64,000 nucleotides of DNA, taken from NCBI RefSeq assembly GCF_001486165.1, contig NZ_LN908975.1, positions 1 through 64,000 on the forward strand, given 5' to 3'. Position numbers and translations under genes: made by a program. The DNA comes from Bittarella massiliensis (ex Durand et al. 2017) (GTDB taxonomy: Bacteria; Bacillota; Clostridia; Oscillospirales; Ruminococcaceae). Of the stretch, positions 1 through 12,780 are shown in pieces; within the stretch, counting starts at the first letter, position 1; the number at the start of each line of letters is the position of its first letter. A model generated the notes under the pieces. The model ran no database searches, was not told the DNA's origin, and was given only the letters and a program-made list of their open reading frames with translations.

Positions 1-32
1 GAATAGACTGAATGAGAACCTCATCACAAGTT

Positions 33-2870
<2,838 letters not shown>

Positions 2871-3024
2871 TCTTCGGCTGTTCTCTCGACATAAATTGTA
2901 GTGTACCTAAAAACTTTCGCCTTTAGTTACCCTTTAGATTTCTATCGCAGTCTATTGCTTTATTCAGTTTTCAAGGTGCATTTTTGCTTGAGTCTTCCTT
3001 GTCTTTGCCCGGTTTCCCAGGCCG

Positions 3025-3101
<77 letters not shown>

Positions 3102-3183
3102 ATACTCAAGGGCGCTCCGCTTTCCTAGAAGTCAGTACTCCTTGTCCCTCCCACGATCACCTCTCGGCTCTCGCGTCCACCAA

Positions 3184-3259
3184 TGGTGGAGATGAGGAGG
3201 CTCGAACTCCTGACCCCCTGCGTGCAAGGCAGGTGCTCTCCCAGCTGAGCTACACCCCC
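3184..3259 (-). tRNA. tRNA-Ala (UGC)
   Basis: A 76-nt cloverleaf on the minus strand between 16S and tRNA-Ile: acceptor GGGGGTG against CATCTCC with G-U pairs, anticodon TGC in the loop TTGCACG, encoded CCA. The order in the transcript is therefore 16S, Ala, Ile, 23S. Confidence 0.97.
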
Positions 3260-3347
3260 GTCTTCAACAAGGTTCCTCTTGCCTGAAAGTCTGTCTTCAC
3301 AGACCTTCAAAATTGAACAATACTTGAAGCTCGAACGTCCCTCTCTT

Positions 3348-4880
<1,533 letters not shown>

Positions 4881-5050
4881 AAAGTTGTATCTAAACAGTG
4901 TTCCCACCGTTCAAACCTAAGCTCATTTCAAACTTGACGTTTAAAATTACTTCGCTTGGTGTTGTCTCTCAAAGAGACGCATCCAGTCCGTGATAGACCG
5001 GATTTTTAGGTCCGTTCAAGCTTCAGTATTGTTCAATTTTCAAGGTCCGT
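4881..5050 (-). other. rRNA leader with 16S processing stem
   Basis: Leader between promoter P2 and 16S. The segment about 5013-5050 (minus-strand TTGAAAATTGAACAATACTG and flanks) is nearly the reverse complement of the post-16S spacer at about 3301-3340, so the two would pair across the 16S to form the long stem normally cut by RNase III. A small hairpin (GTCTC/GAGAC) lies at 4964-4978. This is a structural reading from sequence complementarity only. Confidence 0.7.
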
Positions 5051-5072
5051 TCGGCATCTCGCCGTGCCTTTT

Positions 5073-5101
5073 ATTATATCTCGCTGCCTTCTTTTTGTCA
5101 A
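5073..5101 (-). promoter_or_regulatory. rRNA operon promoter P2
   Basis: Perfect sigma-A hexamers on the minus strand: TTGACA (5101-5096) and TATAAT (5078-5073) separated by exactly 17 bp, about 190 bp upstream of the 16S 5' end. Confidence 0.85.
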
Positions 5102-5190
5102 CCCCTTTTTTCTCGCCTCTCAGCTCAAATCCCAGGGCCCACTCCTCGGAAACCGCACTCCCGTGCGCTTCCCTCGCGGACAGCTTTTGT

Positions 5191-5220
5191 ATAATACCAC
5201 AGCATGCAACCGCCTGTCAA
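5191..5220 (-). promoter_or_regulatory. rRNA operon promoter P1
   Basis: Second upstream promoter on the minus strand: TTGACA (5220-5215), 18-bp spacer, TATTAT (5196-5191). Tandem P1/P2 promoters are usual for rRNA operons. Confidence 0.75.
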
Positions 5221-5531
5221 CCGCTTTTCCGAGAGTTTTCAAAAAAACTTTCCAGCTTGTCCCTAGAGTATTTTTTGACAGGTTGTAGCCCGGTCTCCCC
5301 CTTCAATTTATACCGGATGTAGAGTCCGGTCGAAGGGCGTCGCCCCGACCCCATTTGGCCCATTTAATAGGAAGACAAATGCAAATGGGCGGCGTGGATC
5401 GCTGTGACACGGGGAAAGTCTGCCCCTGAGCAGTCAGAAATATACACCCTCTTTTCCCTTTTTGCAAAAAATGTTGGGACAAAGGGCGGCGGGCTTCACC
5501 CACTTTTCACAAAGGAATGGGGGCAAATTCA
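5221..5531. other. intergenic region without a gene
   Basis: Between the rRNA promoters and the promoter of the ABC operon. It holds several short inverted repeats (for example CCGGA/TCCGG at 5316-5332 and GGGCG/CGCCC near 5336-5347) but no convincing gene, riboswitch or terminator with a T tract. Confidence 0.5.
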
Positions 5532-5560
5532 TTGCCGAATGGGGGCAATTCGTATATAAT
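5532..5560 (+). promoter_or_regulatory. promoter of the gld-like ABC operon
   Basis: TTGCCG (5532-5537), 17-bp spacer, perfect TATAAT (5555-5560), about 160 bp upstream of the ATPase gene. This is the only good sigma-A match in the interval on the plus strand. Confidence 0.6.
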
Positions 5561-5721
5561 GGGAAAGTGTATTCGGTGCGGCGGGGAGCCATTTCCCGCC
5601 GGCCGGTCCGCTGGCACAGCCGGGCAGAGACAAGGCGCCCCGGCGGCGGCAGGGCCGCAAACCACTCTATCAATACGGCCGGATGGGCGACCGCCCGGCC
5701 AGGAAAGGCGCGGTTATCAAG

Positions 5722-6747
5722 ATGATAGAAGTCAAAAACCTCGTGAAGCAGTACGGCAGCAAGCGCGCTGTGGACGACATCAGCTTCACCATCAACAAGG
5801 GGGAGATCCTGGGCTTTTTGGGGCCCAACGGTGCCGGCAAATCCACCACCATGAACATGATCACCGGCTACCTCTCCTCCACCTCGGGGACCGTCCTCAT
5901 CGACGGCCACGACATCCTGGAGGAGCCGCTGGAGGCGAAGAAGCACATCGGCTATCTGCCCGAGCTGCCGCCGCTCTACCTGGACATGACGGTGAAGGAG
6001 TACCTGGGCTTTGTCTACGAGCTGAAAAAGTGCACCCTGCCCCGGGAACAGCACCTGGCGGAGATCTGCCGCACGGTGAAGATCGAGCACGTCTATGGGC
6101 GGCTGATCAAAAACCTCTCCAAGGGCTACAAGCAGCGCGTGGGGGTGGCCGGCGCCCTGGTAGGGGCCCCCGACGTGCTGATTCTCGACGAGCCCACCGT
6201 GGGCCTTGACCCCCAGCAGATCATCGACATTCGCAACCTGATCAAAGACCTGGGGAAAAAGCACACCGTCATCCTCTCCTCCCACATCCTGCCAGAGGTG
6301 CAGGCCATCTGCGAACGGGTGATCGTCATCAACAAGGGCAAGTTGGTTGCCGACGACACGCCGGACAACCTCTCCCGCAGCCTGGCGGGCAACACCAAGC
6401 TGCAGGCGCGGATCGTCGGCCCCCAGAGCGAGGTGGTGGCCGCCGTCAGCGCCATGGACGGGGTGGCCCGGGTCCTGCCGCTGGGCGAAAAGACCGATGG
6501 CTCGGTGGAGTACACCATTGAGCCCGAGGAGGGCAAGGACGTGCGCGCCGGCCTCTTCGACCTGCTGAGCAAACAGGGCTGGCAGATGCTGGGCCTGAAG
6601 GGGAGCGAGATGTCCCTGGAGGACATCTTCCTGCACCTGATCCAGGACGATGCCCAGACCTCGAAAGAGGAGAAGAGCGAGGGCAAGAAGCGGCGCTTCT
6701 CCTTCGGCCGGAAGAAAAAAGAGACAGACGGAGGGGATGAGGAGTAA
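5722..6747 (+). CDS. ABC transporter ATP-binding protein, GldA-like
   Basis: Cytoplasmic ATPase of an ABC-2 type exporter. Walker A GPNGAGKS at residues 34-41, signature LSKGYKQ at 132-138, Walker B LILDE at 153-157 and the H-switch His at about 188 are intact, so it should hydrolyse ATP. Residues beyond about 220 form the extra C-terminal domain seen in GldA/CcmA-like ATPases, ending in a Lys/Arg-rich tail. The ATG at 5722 is chosen because the fold begins there; an ATG at 5683 has no ribosome site and a weak AGGAAAGG lies 13 bases upstream of 5722. It overlaps the permease gene by one base (TAATG), so the two are translationally coupled. The family is named from gliding bacteria, but nothing here implies motility. 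Confidence 0.92.
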   Translation: MIEVKNLVKQYGSKRAVDDISFTINKGEILGFLGPNGAGKSTTMNMITGYLSSTSGTVLIDGHDILEEPLEAKKHIGYLPELPPLYLDMTVKEYLGFVYELKKCTLPREQHLAEICRTVKIEHVYGRLIKNLSKGYKQRVGVAGALVGAPDVLILDEPTVGLDPQQIIDIRNLIKDLGKKHTVILSSHILPEVQAICERVIVINKGKLVADDTPDNLSRSLAGNTKLQARIVGPQSEVVAAVSAMDGVARVLPLGEKTDGSVEYTIEPEEGKDVRAGLFDLLSKQGWQMLGLKGSEMSLEDIFLHLIQDDAQTSKEEKSEGKKRRFSFGRKKKETDGGDEE

Positions 6748-7454
6748 TGAAAGCGATTTTCAAGCGGGAGTTCCGCGCCTATTTCACCTCGACCATCGGC
6801 TACATCTACCTGGCGGCCTTCTTCGCCTTTTCCGGCTTCCTCTTTTACAGCAACAACATCGCCGAAAAGACCACCAGCATGTACTCGCTGTTCACCTACC
6901 TCTTCAACGCAAACTTTGTCCTGGTGCCCATCCTCACCATGCGGATGTACAGCGAGGACAAAAAGCAGAAGACCGACCAGCTGCTGCTGACCTCCCCCGT
7001 GACCCTGGGGGGACTGGTGGGGGGCAAGTTCCTCTCGGCCTTCAGCATGTACATGTGCGGCGGAGTGGTGACCCTGCTCTACGCCCTGGTGATGTCGGGC
7101 TACTCGGCCGTGCCGTGGGGGACCATCCTCACCTCCTTCCTGGGCTTTGCCCTGGCGGGGGCGGCGCTGATCGCCATCGGCGGCTTCATCTCGGCCCTGA
7201 CGGAAAACCAGATCGTGGCGGTCATCATCAGCTTTATTTTCAACTTCTTCTACATCCTCTACTTCGACACCCTGGCCAAGGCGATCACCGTGACCCCCAT
7301 CAGCAAGGCCATGCTGGGCCTTTCCATCACCCAGTACTACGCCAACTTCACCATCGGCCTCATCGACCTGCCGTCGGTGCTGTTTATGCTGACCCTGACC
7401 GGCCTGTTCATATTCTTCACCATTCGGATTATCGACAAGCGCCGCTGGAGCTGA
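6747..7454 (+). CDS. ABC-2 type permease, GldF-like
   Basis: Integral membrane subunit of 235 residues with about six hydrophobic segments (first at residues 13-33, last near 207-228). It begins with an amphipathic MKAIFKREFRAYF stretch typical of ABC-2 permeases of the ABC2_membrane_5/GldF group. It partners the ATPase just upstream (one-base overlap) and the GldG-like protein 15 bases downstream. The transported substrate cannot be read from the sequence. Confidence 0.88.
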   Translation: MKAIFKREFRAYFTSTIGYIYLAAFFAFSGFLFYSNNIAEKTTSMYSLFTYLFNANFVLVPILTMRMYSEDKKQKTDQLLLTSPVTLGGLVGGKFLSAFSMYMCGGVVTLLYALVMSGYSAVPWGTILTSFLGFALAGAALIAIGGFISALTENQIVAVIISFIFNFFYILYFDTLAKAITVTPISKAMLGLSITQYYANFTIGLIDLPSVLFMLTLTGLFIFFTIRIIDKRRWS

Positions 7455-7469
7455 TAGGAGATGCAACCA

Positions 7470-8936
7470 ATGAAGAAAAGCAAGAAATTTCGATACGGCA
7501 GCTTTGCCACCCTGCTCACCCTGGGCGTACTGGTGATCGCCATTGCGGTGAACGTGGCGGTGAACCTGTTGAGCCAGCGCGTCACCCTGCGGCTGGACAC
7601 CACCGCCTCCTCCGCCTTCAACATCAGCGAAGAGGTGGACGAGCTGCTGGCGAACCTCGACCAGCCGGTGACCATCTACGTGCTCAACGACGAGGCCAAC
7701 TTTGTGGCCGGCGGCACCGGCAACTCGGCCGCCAAAGACCCCAGCTTCACCCAGGCCAACGAGGTCTTTAAGTACTTTGCCAACGCCAACGACCAAATCA
7801 CCCTGCAGTACGTCAACATGGTGCGCGACCCCAACTTCCAGTCGCAGTTCAGCGACCTGACTTTGCAGCAAAACGACGTGCTGGTGGTCAGCGGCGACCG
7901 GAAGATGCAGATCAGCTCGGTGGACCTGTTCAACACCCAGGTGGTGGCCAACAGCTACCTGCGGATCCTCTCCTCCAAGGCGGAGAACGCCCTGGCCTCG
8001 GCCATCCTGGTGGTCACCTCCGAAAACACCACCAAGGTCTCGCTGCTCACCGGGCACAACGAGTACGACGCCACCAGCGTCACCGAACTGCTGGGGCAGA
8101 ACAACTACACGGTGAAGAGCCAGAACATCGGCACCGAAGCCATCGACCCCGAGGCCGACGCGGTCATCATCTACGGCCCCTCCACCGACTACTCGCCGGA
8201 GGAGATCGAAAAGCTGGACGCCTTTTTGCAAAACGGCGGGCAGTACGGCAAGACCGTCTTCTACTTTGCCGCCAACGACCAGCCCGAACTGCCCAACCTG
8301 GAGGCATTTTTGGAGGAGTGGGGCATCATCGTCGAGCCGGGCGTAGCCTTTGAAAACGGCAGTAACTTCATCATTCAGGACCAGTTCAACGCCGTCAACG
8401 TCCTCAACAGCGACTCGGTCTACACCGAGAACTGCCTCAACAAGGGCAAGGTGCCTTATATCCCCTACTGCCGGCCCCTGACCGCCGCCTTCAAAAACAG
8501 CGGCAGCCGCTCCACCACCATGCTGATCCGGATGTCCGCCGACTCGGGGATCATCCCGCCGGACGCGGACAAGAACGCCTCGATCACCGACTTTGTCACC
8601 GGCTACGTGCCCATCATGCTGCTGGGCCAGAACAAAGTCGAGGTGGGCGGTGAGCAGAAGACCTCCAACGTGGTGGCCTGCGGCAGCGTCTACTACGGCG
8701 CCAGCGAAATCATCCAGAACTCGGCCTTTGCCAACGCCGACTTCCTGGTGGAGCTGACCGGCACCCTCACCGGGCGGGACAGCCAGGTCATCATCGCCCC
8801 CAAGGACATGGCGGCCAAATACCTGGACATCGCCTCGGACGGGGCCAGCTTCATGCGCATCCTCTTCATCGGGGTGCTGCCGGTGGGCTGCCTGGCGGTG
8901 GGCGCCTTTGTCTTCCTTCGCAGGAGGCACCTGTAA
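7470..8936 (+). CDS. GldG-family ABC auxiliary protein
   Basis: A 488-residue protein with one N-terminal membrane anchor (about residues 15-38), a large extracytoplasmic domain and one C-terminal hydrophobic segment followed by RRRHL. The layout matches the GldG / ABC_transp_aux family (COG3225), whose members sit next to GldA/GldF-type transporters; its biochemical role is not established. The start at 7470 is preferred over the ATG at 7461 because the ribosome site TAGGAG abuts 7461 but sits nine bases before 7470. It is followed without gap by the DUF4340 gene. Confidence 0.85.
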   Translation: MKKSKKFRYGSFATLLTLGVLVIAIAVNVAVNLLSQRVTLRLDTTASSAFNISEEVDELLANLDQPVTIYVLNDEANFVAGGTGNSAAKDPSFTQANEVFKYFANANDQITLQYVNMVRDPNFQSQFSDLTLQQNDVLVVSGDRKMQISSVDLFNTQVVANSYLRILSSKAENALASAILVVTSENTTKVSLLTGHNEYDATSVTELLGQNNYTVKSQNIGTEAIDPEADAVIIYGPSTDYSPEEIEKLDAFLQNGGQYGKTVFYFAANDQPELPNLEAFLEEWGIIVEPGVAFENGSNFIIQDQFNAVNVLNSDSVYTENCLNKGKVPYIPYCRPLTAAFKNSGSRSTTMLIRMSADSGIIPPDADKNASITDFVTGYVPIMLLGQNKVEVGGEQKTSNVVACGSVYYGASEIIQNSAFANADFLVELTGTLTGRDSQVIIAPKDMAAKYLDIASDGASFMRILFIGVLPVGCLAVGAFVFLRRRHL

Positions 8937-10331
8937 ATGAACAAACGCCAAAAGAAAACCCTGCTGATCCTGGGCGGGGTGGTGCTGCTGGCGGCAGTGC
9001 TGGTGGGCGCCCTGCTCCTCTGGCCCAAAGAGGGCGACGAGAAGGAGGGCAAGGTCACCATCCCCCTGAGCCAGCGCACCTCCGACCAGGTGCAGAAGAT
9101 CACGGTGGAAAACGAGCAGGGCAGCTACACCTTTGAACGCACCGGCACCGAGGAGTGGACCGTTCCCCTGCTGCGGGACAGCGGGGTGCCCATCGACCGG
9201 ACCGACCTGACCAACTGCGCCCGCTATGCGGCCGAGCTCTCGGCCGAGACCCTGGTGGCCGAAGACCTGGAGAAGGCCGCCGAGTTCGGGCTGGACGAGC
9301 CCACCGCCTTTGCCACCATTGAATACACCGACGGCGGCAAGCTGGAGTTGGAGTTCGGCGATCCCTACACCGGGAACAACGGCTACTACTTCAAACTCAA
9401 AGGGGAAAACACCATTTACGGCATCAGCCTGGCGCCGGTCTCCTTTTTGACCGGGTCGGTCCTGGACTTTGCCGACCTCTACCTCTCCCCCTTTGACGAC
9501 ACCTCCAGCGACAACGTCACCAGCTTCCGCTTCACCAACAAAAACGGCGCCTTTGCGGTGGACAACATCGGCGACCAGAACGTCATCGACGGCTACGGCA
9601 CCTACTACAAGTACCAGATGACCTCGCCGGTCACCGCCTACGTGGACCCCGAGTACTTTCACGAGACCTTTGCCGACTTGATGCGGATCCAGGCCTCTTC
9701 GGCCAAAATCCTGAACCCCACCGAAGGGCAGCTGGCCGACGCCGGGCTGGACGAGCCCCTCTCCACCATCGAGCTGGGGGAGGGCGAGGACTTCACCCGC
9801 ATCCTCATCGGCAAGAAGGACGGCGACGGCTACTACGCCATGAAGGAGGGCATCCCGGTGATCTACCGGATGGCCGACTACGTGGTCACCTGGCTGGACT
9901 GCACCCCCTATCAGATGGCCACCAAGGCCCTCTGCGCCCCGGCCATGAGCCAGGTGTCGGCGGTGGAGGTCGCCTTTGACGGGGAGAGCTACCGCTTTGA
10001 CATTGCCGACGCGGCCCAAAGCAAGGCCACCTACGGAGGGACGGAGCTGGACGCCGCCTCCTTTAAAGACGCCTACAAGCTCTTTTGCAGCCTGCGCAGC
10101 GAGTACACCGCCGACGCGCCCGACCGCATCGGCGAGACAGAGGTGCAGATCACCTTCCACCTGAAAGACGGCAGCACCCGCCGGGTGGAGCTGTGCAGCT
10201 ACGAAAACCGGCGGCTGGCGGTGCGGGTGGACGGCAGCGCCCAGTACGCGGTCCGCAAGGCCGCCGGCGACGCCATGAAAAACGGGGTCAAGGCCCTGAT
10301 CGCCGGCGAGGCGGTCACCGCCGCTTACTAG
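8937..10331 (+). CDS. DUF4340 domain protein, membrane anchored
   Basis: A 464-residue protein with an N-terminal hydrophobic segment (about residues 8-28, rich in Leu/Val) and a long acidic extracytoplasmic region made of repeated beta-rich units, as in DUF4340 proteins. AGGAGG lies nine bases before the ATG, inside the end of the GldG-like gene. The GldA-GldF-GldG-DUF4340 order implies one complex in which this protein is the outermost part; that is inference. The operon ends in a strong terminator 55 bases later. Confidence 0.85.
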   Translation: MNKRQKKTLLILGGVVLLAAVLVGALLLWPKEGDEKEGKVTIPLSQRTSDQVQKITVENEQGSYTFERTGTEEWTVPLLRDSGVPIDRTDLTNCARYAAELSAETLVAEDLEKAAEFGLDEPTAFATIEYTDGGKLELEFGDPYTGNNGYYFKLKGENTIYGISLAPVSFLTGSVLDFADLYLSPFDDTSSDNVTSFRFTNKNGAFAVDNIGDQNVIDGYGTYYKYQMTSPVTAYVDPEYFHETFADLMRIQASSAKILNPTEGQLADAGLDEPLSTIELGEGEDFTRILIGKKDGDGYYAMKEGIPVIYRMADYVVTWLDCTPYQMATKALCAPAMSQVSAVEVAFDGESYRFDIADAAQSKATYGGTELDAASFKDAYKLFCSLRSEYTADAPDRIGETEVQITFHLKDGSTRRVELCSYENRRLAVRVDGSAQYAVRKAAGDAMKNGVKALIAGEAVTAAY

Positions 10332-10385
10332 AGACCCCCTTCCGGCGGCGACCCTGCCGGAGCACATTCCCCACAAGCCCTGACA

Positions 10386-10434
10386 AAGGGGCGGCCGCTG
10401 TTCGGCATTCCTGCCGCCGGCCGCCCCTTTTTTG
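10386..10434 (+). terminator. terminator of the gld-like operon
   Basis: Inverted repeat AAGGGGCGGCCG ... CGGCCGCCCCTT followed by a run of six T, starting 55 bases after the DUF4340 stop codon. Confidence 0.85.
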
Positions 10435-10476
10435 CGGGCCGCGGGACAGAGAGCCTGAGAGAAGGGACGGGAGAAG

Positions 10477-12639
10477 ATGGACATCAACCAGAGATTGGGC
10501 GCCGAGCTGTCGGTGGCCCCCAAACAGGTGGAGGCGGCCGTCAAACTCATCGACGACGGCAACACCATCCCCTTTATCGCCCGCTACCGCAAGGAGCAGA
10601 CCGGGAACCTGGACGACCAACTGCTGCGCCAGTTGGCCGAGCGGCTGCACTACCTGCGGGGGCTGGAGGAGCGCAAAGGGGAGGTGCTGGCCTCCATTGA
10701 AAAGGCGGGGGCCCTCACCGGGGAACTGCGCCGGGCGGTGGAGAGTGCCAACACCCTCACCGAGTTGGAAGACCTCTACCTCCCCTACCGGCCCAAGCGG
10801 AGGACCCGCGCGTCGATGGCCAAGGAGCGGGGGCTCGCCCCCCTGGCGGACACCCTGCGCAGCGGGAAGCGGCCAGACGGCCGACCCGGCGGCCCTGCCC
10901 TGGAAGAGGCGCGGGTCTACTGCACCGGGGAGGAAGGGCTCACCACCCCCGAAGAGGCCCTGCAGGGGGCCATGGACATCCTGGCGGAGGAGATTTCCGA
11001 CGACCCGACCATCCGCCGTCGGCTGCGGCAGTTTTTCACCGCGGCGGCCTCCCTCTGCTGCGAGGGGAAGGAGGGCTGCGCCGAGAGCGTCTACAAAAAC
11101 TACCTGTCCTACCGGGAGCCGGTGCGCGCGGTGGCGGGGCACCGGGTGCTGGCCATCGACCGGGGCGAGAAGGAGGGGTTTTTAAAGGTCTCGCTGGACT
11201 TCGACAGGGACCGGGCCCTGGCCATCGCCCAGAGCAAATACCCCGGGGAGCGCCACCCCTACGGCGAGCTTCTCCGCCGGGCCGGGGAGGACGCCTTTGA
11301 CCGGCTGATCCTGCCCTCCGCCTTCAGGGAGCTGCGGGCTGCCCTCACCGAGACGGCCTGCCAGGGGGCCATCCGGGTCTTTGGGGCCAACTTAAAACAA
11401 CTGCTGATGCAGCCCCCGGTGCGGGGCAAAGTGGTGCTGGGGTTGGACCCGGCCTACCGCACCGGCTGCAAGATCGCGGTGGTGGACGCCACCGGCAAGG
11501 TGTTGGAGACGGCGGTGGTCTACCCCACCCCGCCCCAGAAGAAGGTGGCCGAGGCGGCCCGCACCCTGCTGGGCCTCATCCGCCGCTACGGGGTGGAGGT
11601 CATCTCCATCGGCAACGGCACCGCCTCCAAGGAGTCGGAAGTCTTTGTGGCCGACCTGATCCGGGAGAACGGGCTGGACGTCTCCTACGCGGTGGTGAGC
11701 GAGGCGGGGGCCTCGGTCTACTCGGCTTCCCCCCTGGCGGCAAAGGAGTTCCCCCAGTTCGACGTCTCCCTGCGCAGCGCCGTCTCCATCGCCCGGCGGC
11801 TGCAGGACCCGCTGGCCGAGCTGGTGAAGATCGACCCCGAGGCCATCGGCGTGGGGCAGTACCAGCACGACATGCCCAAAAAGGAACTGCGCCAGGCCCT
11901 GGAAGGGGTGGTGGAGGACTGTGTCAACACCGTGGGGGTGGACCTGAACACCGCCTCCCCCTCCCTGCTGGCACAGGTGTCGGGCATTTCGGCCGCCGTG
12001 GCCCAGAACATCGTCGCCCGGCGGGAGGAGCTGGGCCCCTTTGCCGAGCGGCGGGACCTGCTGGCGGTGCCCAAACTGGGGCCCAAGGCCTACAAGCAGG
12101 CGGCGGGATTTCTGCGCATCCCCGGCGGGAAAAACCCGCTGGACCAGACCGCCGTCCACCCAGAGAGCTACCCCGCCGCCAAGAAGCTGCTGGCCCTCTG
12201 CGGCTGCAAGCCGGCCGACCTGGCAGGGGGCGGTCTGGATGGGCTGGGGGAAAAGCTGGCCGCCTTTTCGGAGGAGGCGCTGGAAGCGGCCACCGGCGCC
12301 GGGTCCTACACCTTGAAAGACATTGCCCAGGAGCTGCAAAAGCCGGGGCGGGACCCCCGGGACGAGCTGCCCCAGCCGGTCTTGCGCCAGGATCTGATGG
12401 ACATCAAAGACTTGAAGCCGGGGATGAAACTCACCGGAACGGTGCGCAACATCGTCGATTTCGGCGCCTTTGTGGACATTGGGGTCCACCAGGATGGGCT
12501 GGTGCACATCTCCCGCCTCTCCAAGCGGTTTGTCAAACACCCGCTGGACGTGGTGAAGGTGGGGGACGTGGTCACCGTTTGGGTGCTGGAGGTGGACACC
12601 GGCCGGGGGCGGATCTCCCTGACCATGCTGGAACCCTGA
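10477..12639 (+). CDS. tex: Tex-family RNA-binding transcription accessory protein
   Basis: Cytoplasmic 720-residue protein of the Tex family. In order: N-terminal helical domain, YqgF-like RNase H fold (about residues 318-400, VVLGLDPAYRTGCK), a helix-hairpin-helix pair (about 490-550, with VSGISAAVAQNIV and VPKLGPKAYKQ), and a C-terminal S1 RNA-binding domain (about 645-715, GTVRNIVDFGAFVDIG). The length matches the family. The ATG at 10477 is preceded by GGGAG four bases upstream. It stands alone between two terminator/promoter boundaries. Tex proteins bind nucleic acids and affect transcription or RNA turnover; the precise role varies among species. Confidence 0.95.
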   Translation: MDINQRLGAELSVAPKQVEAAVKLIDDGNTIPFIARYRKEQTGNLDDQLLRQLAERLHYLRGLEERKGEVLASIEKAGALTGELRRAVESANTLTELEDLYLPYRPKRRTRASMAKERGLAPLADTLRSGKRPDGRPGGPALEEARVYCTGEEGLTTPEEALQGAMDILAEEISDDPTIRRRLRQFFTAAASLCCEGKEGCAESVYKNYLSYREPVRAVAGHRVLAIDRGEKEGFLKVSLDFDRDRALAIAQSKYPGERHPYGELLRRAGEDAFDRLILPSAFRELRAALTETACQGAIRVFGANLKQLLMQPPVRGKVVLGLDPAYRTGCKIAVVDATGKVLETAVVYPTPPQKKVAEAARTLLGLIRRYGVEVISIGNGTASKESEVFVADLIRENGLDVSYAVVSEAGASVYSASPLAAKEFPQFDVSLRSAVSIARRLQDPLAELVKIDPEAIGVGQYQHDMPKKELRQALEGVVEDCVNTVGVDLNTASPSLLAQVSGISAAVAQNIVARREELGPFAERRDLLAVPKLGPKAYKQAAGFLRIPGGKNPLDQTAVHPESYPAAKKLLALCGCKPADLAGGGLDGLGEKLAAFSEEALEAATGAGSYTLKDIAQELQKPGRDPRDELPQPVLRQDLMDIKDLKPGMKLTGTVRNIVDFGAFVDIGVHQDGLVHISRLSKRFVKHPLDVVKVGDVVTVWVLEVDTGRGRISLTMLEP

Positions 12640-12669
12640 CGGCAGGGGTCGAAAATTCACCCAAAGCGC

Positions 12670-12737
12670 TTGACAGGCGGCGCAAACTCCCGTTTAATGG
12701 GGGTAGAGAGATTTAGGGCAGGCAGAGGCCCCCTCTG
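12670..12737 (+). promoter_or_regulatory. promoter and leader hairpin of the glucosidase gene
   Basis: TTGACA (12670-12675), 17 bp, TTTAAT (12693-12698). Just downstream in the leader is a small inverted repeat CAGAGG-CCC-CCTCTG (12723-12737). The ribosome site AGGAGG lies eight bases before the start at 12781. Confidence 0.75.
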
Positions 12738-12780
12738 TCATCACCTGAAGAGAGTCTATTCTTTTTAGGAGGAACAGCCA

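Noticed and set aside
6126-10568. Very long open frame on the minus strand (about 1480 codons) opposite the gld-like operon
   Set aside because: It is the antisense shadow of four well-supported genes; high third-position GC removes stop codons. Its translation is low-complexity (Gly/Val/His/Leu-rich) with no domain and no ribosome site.
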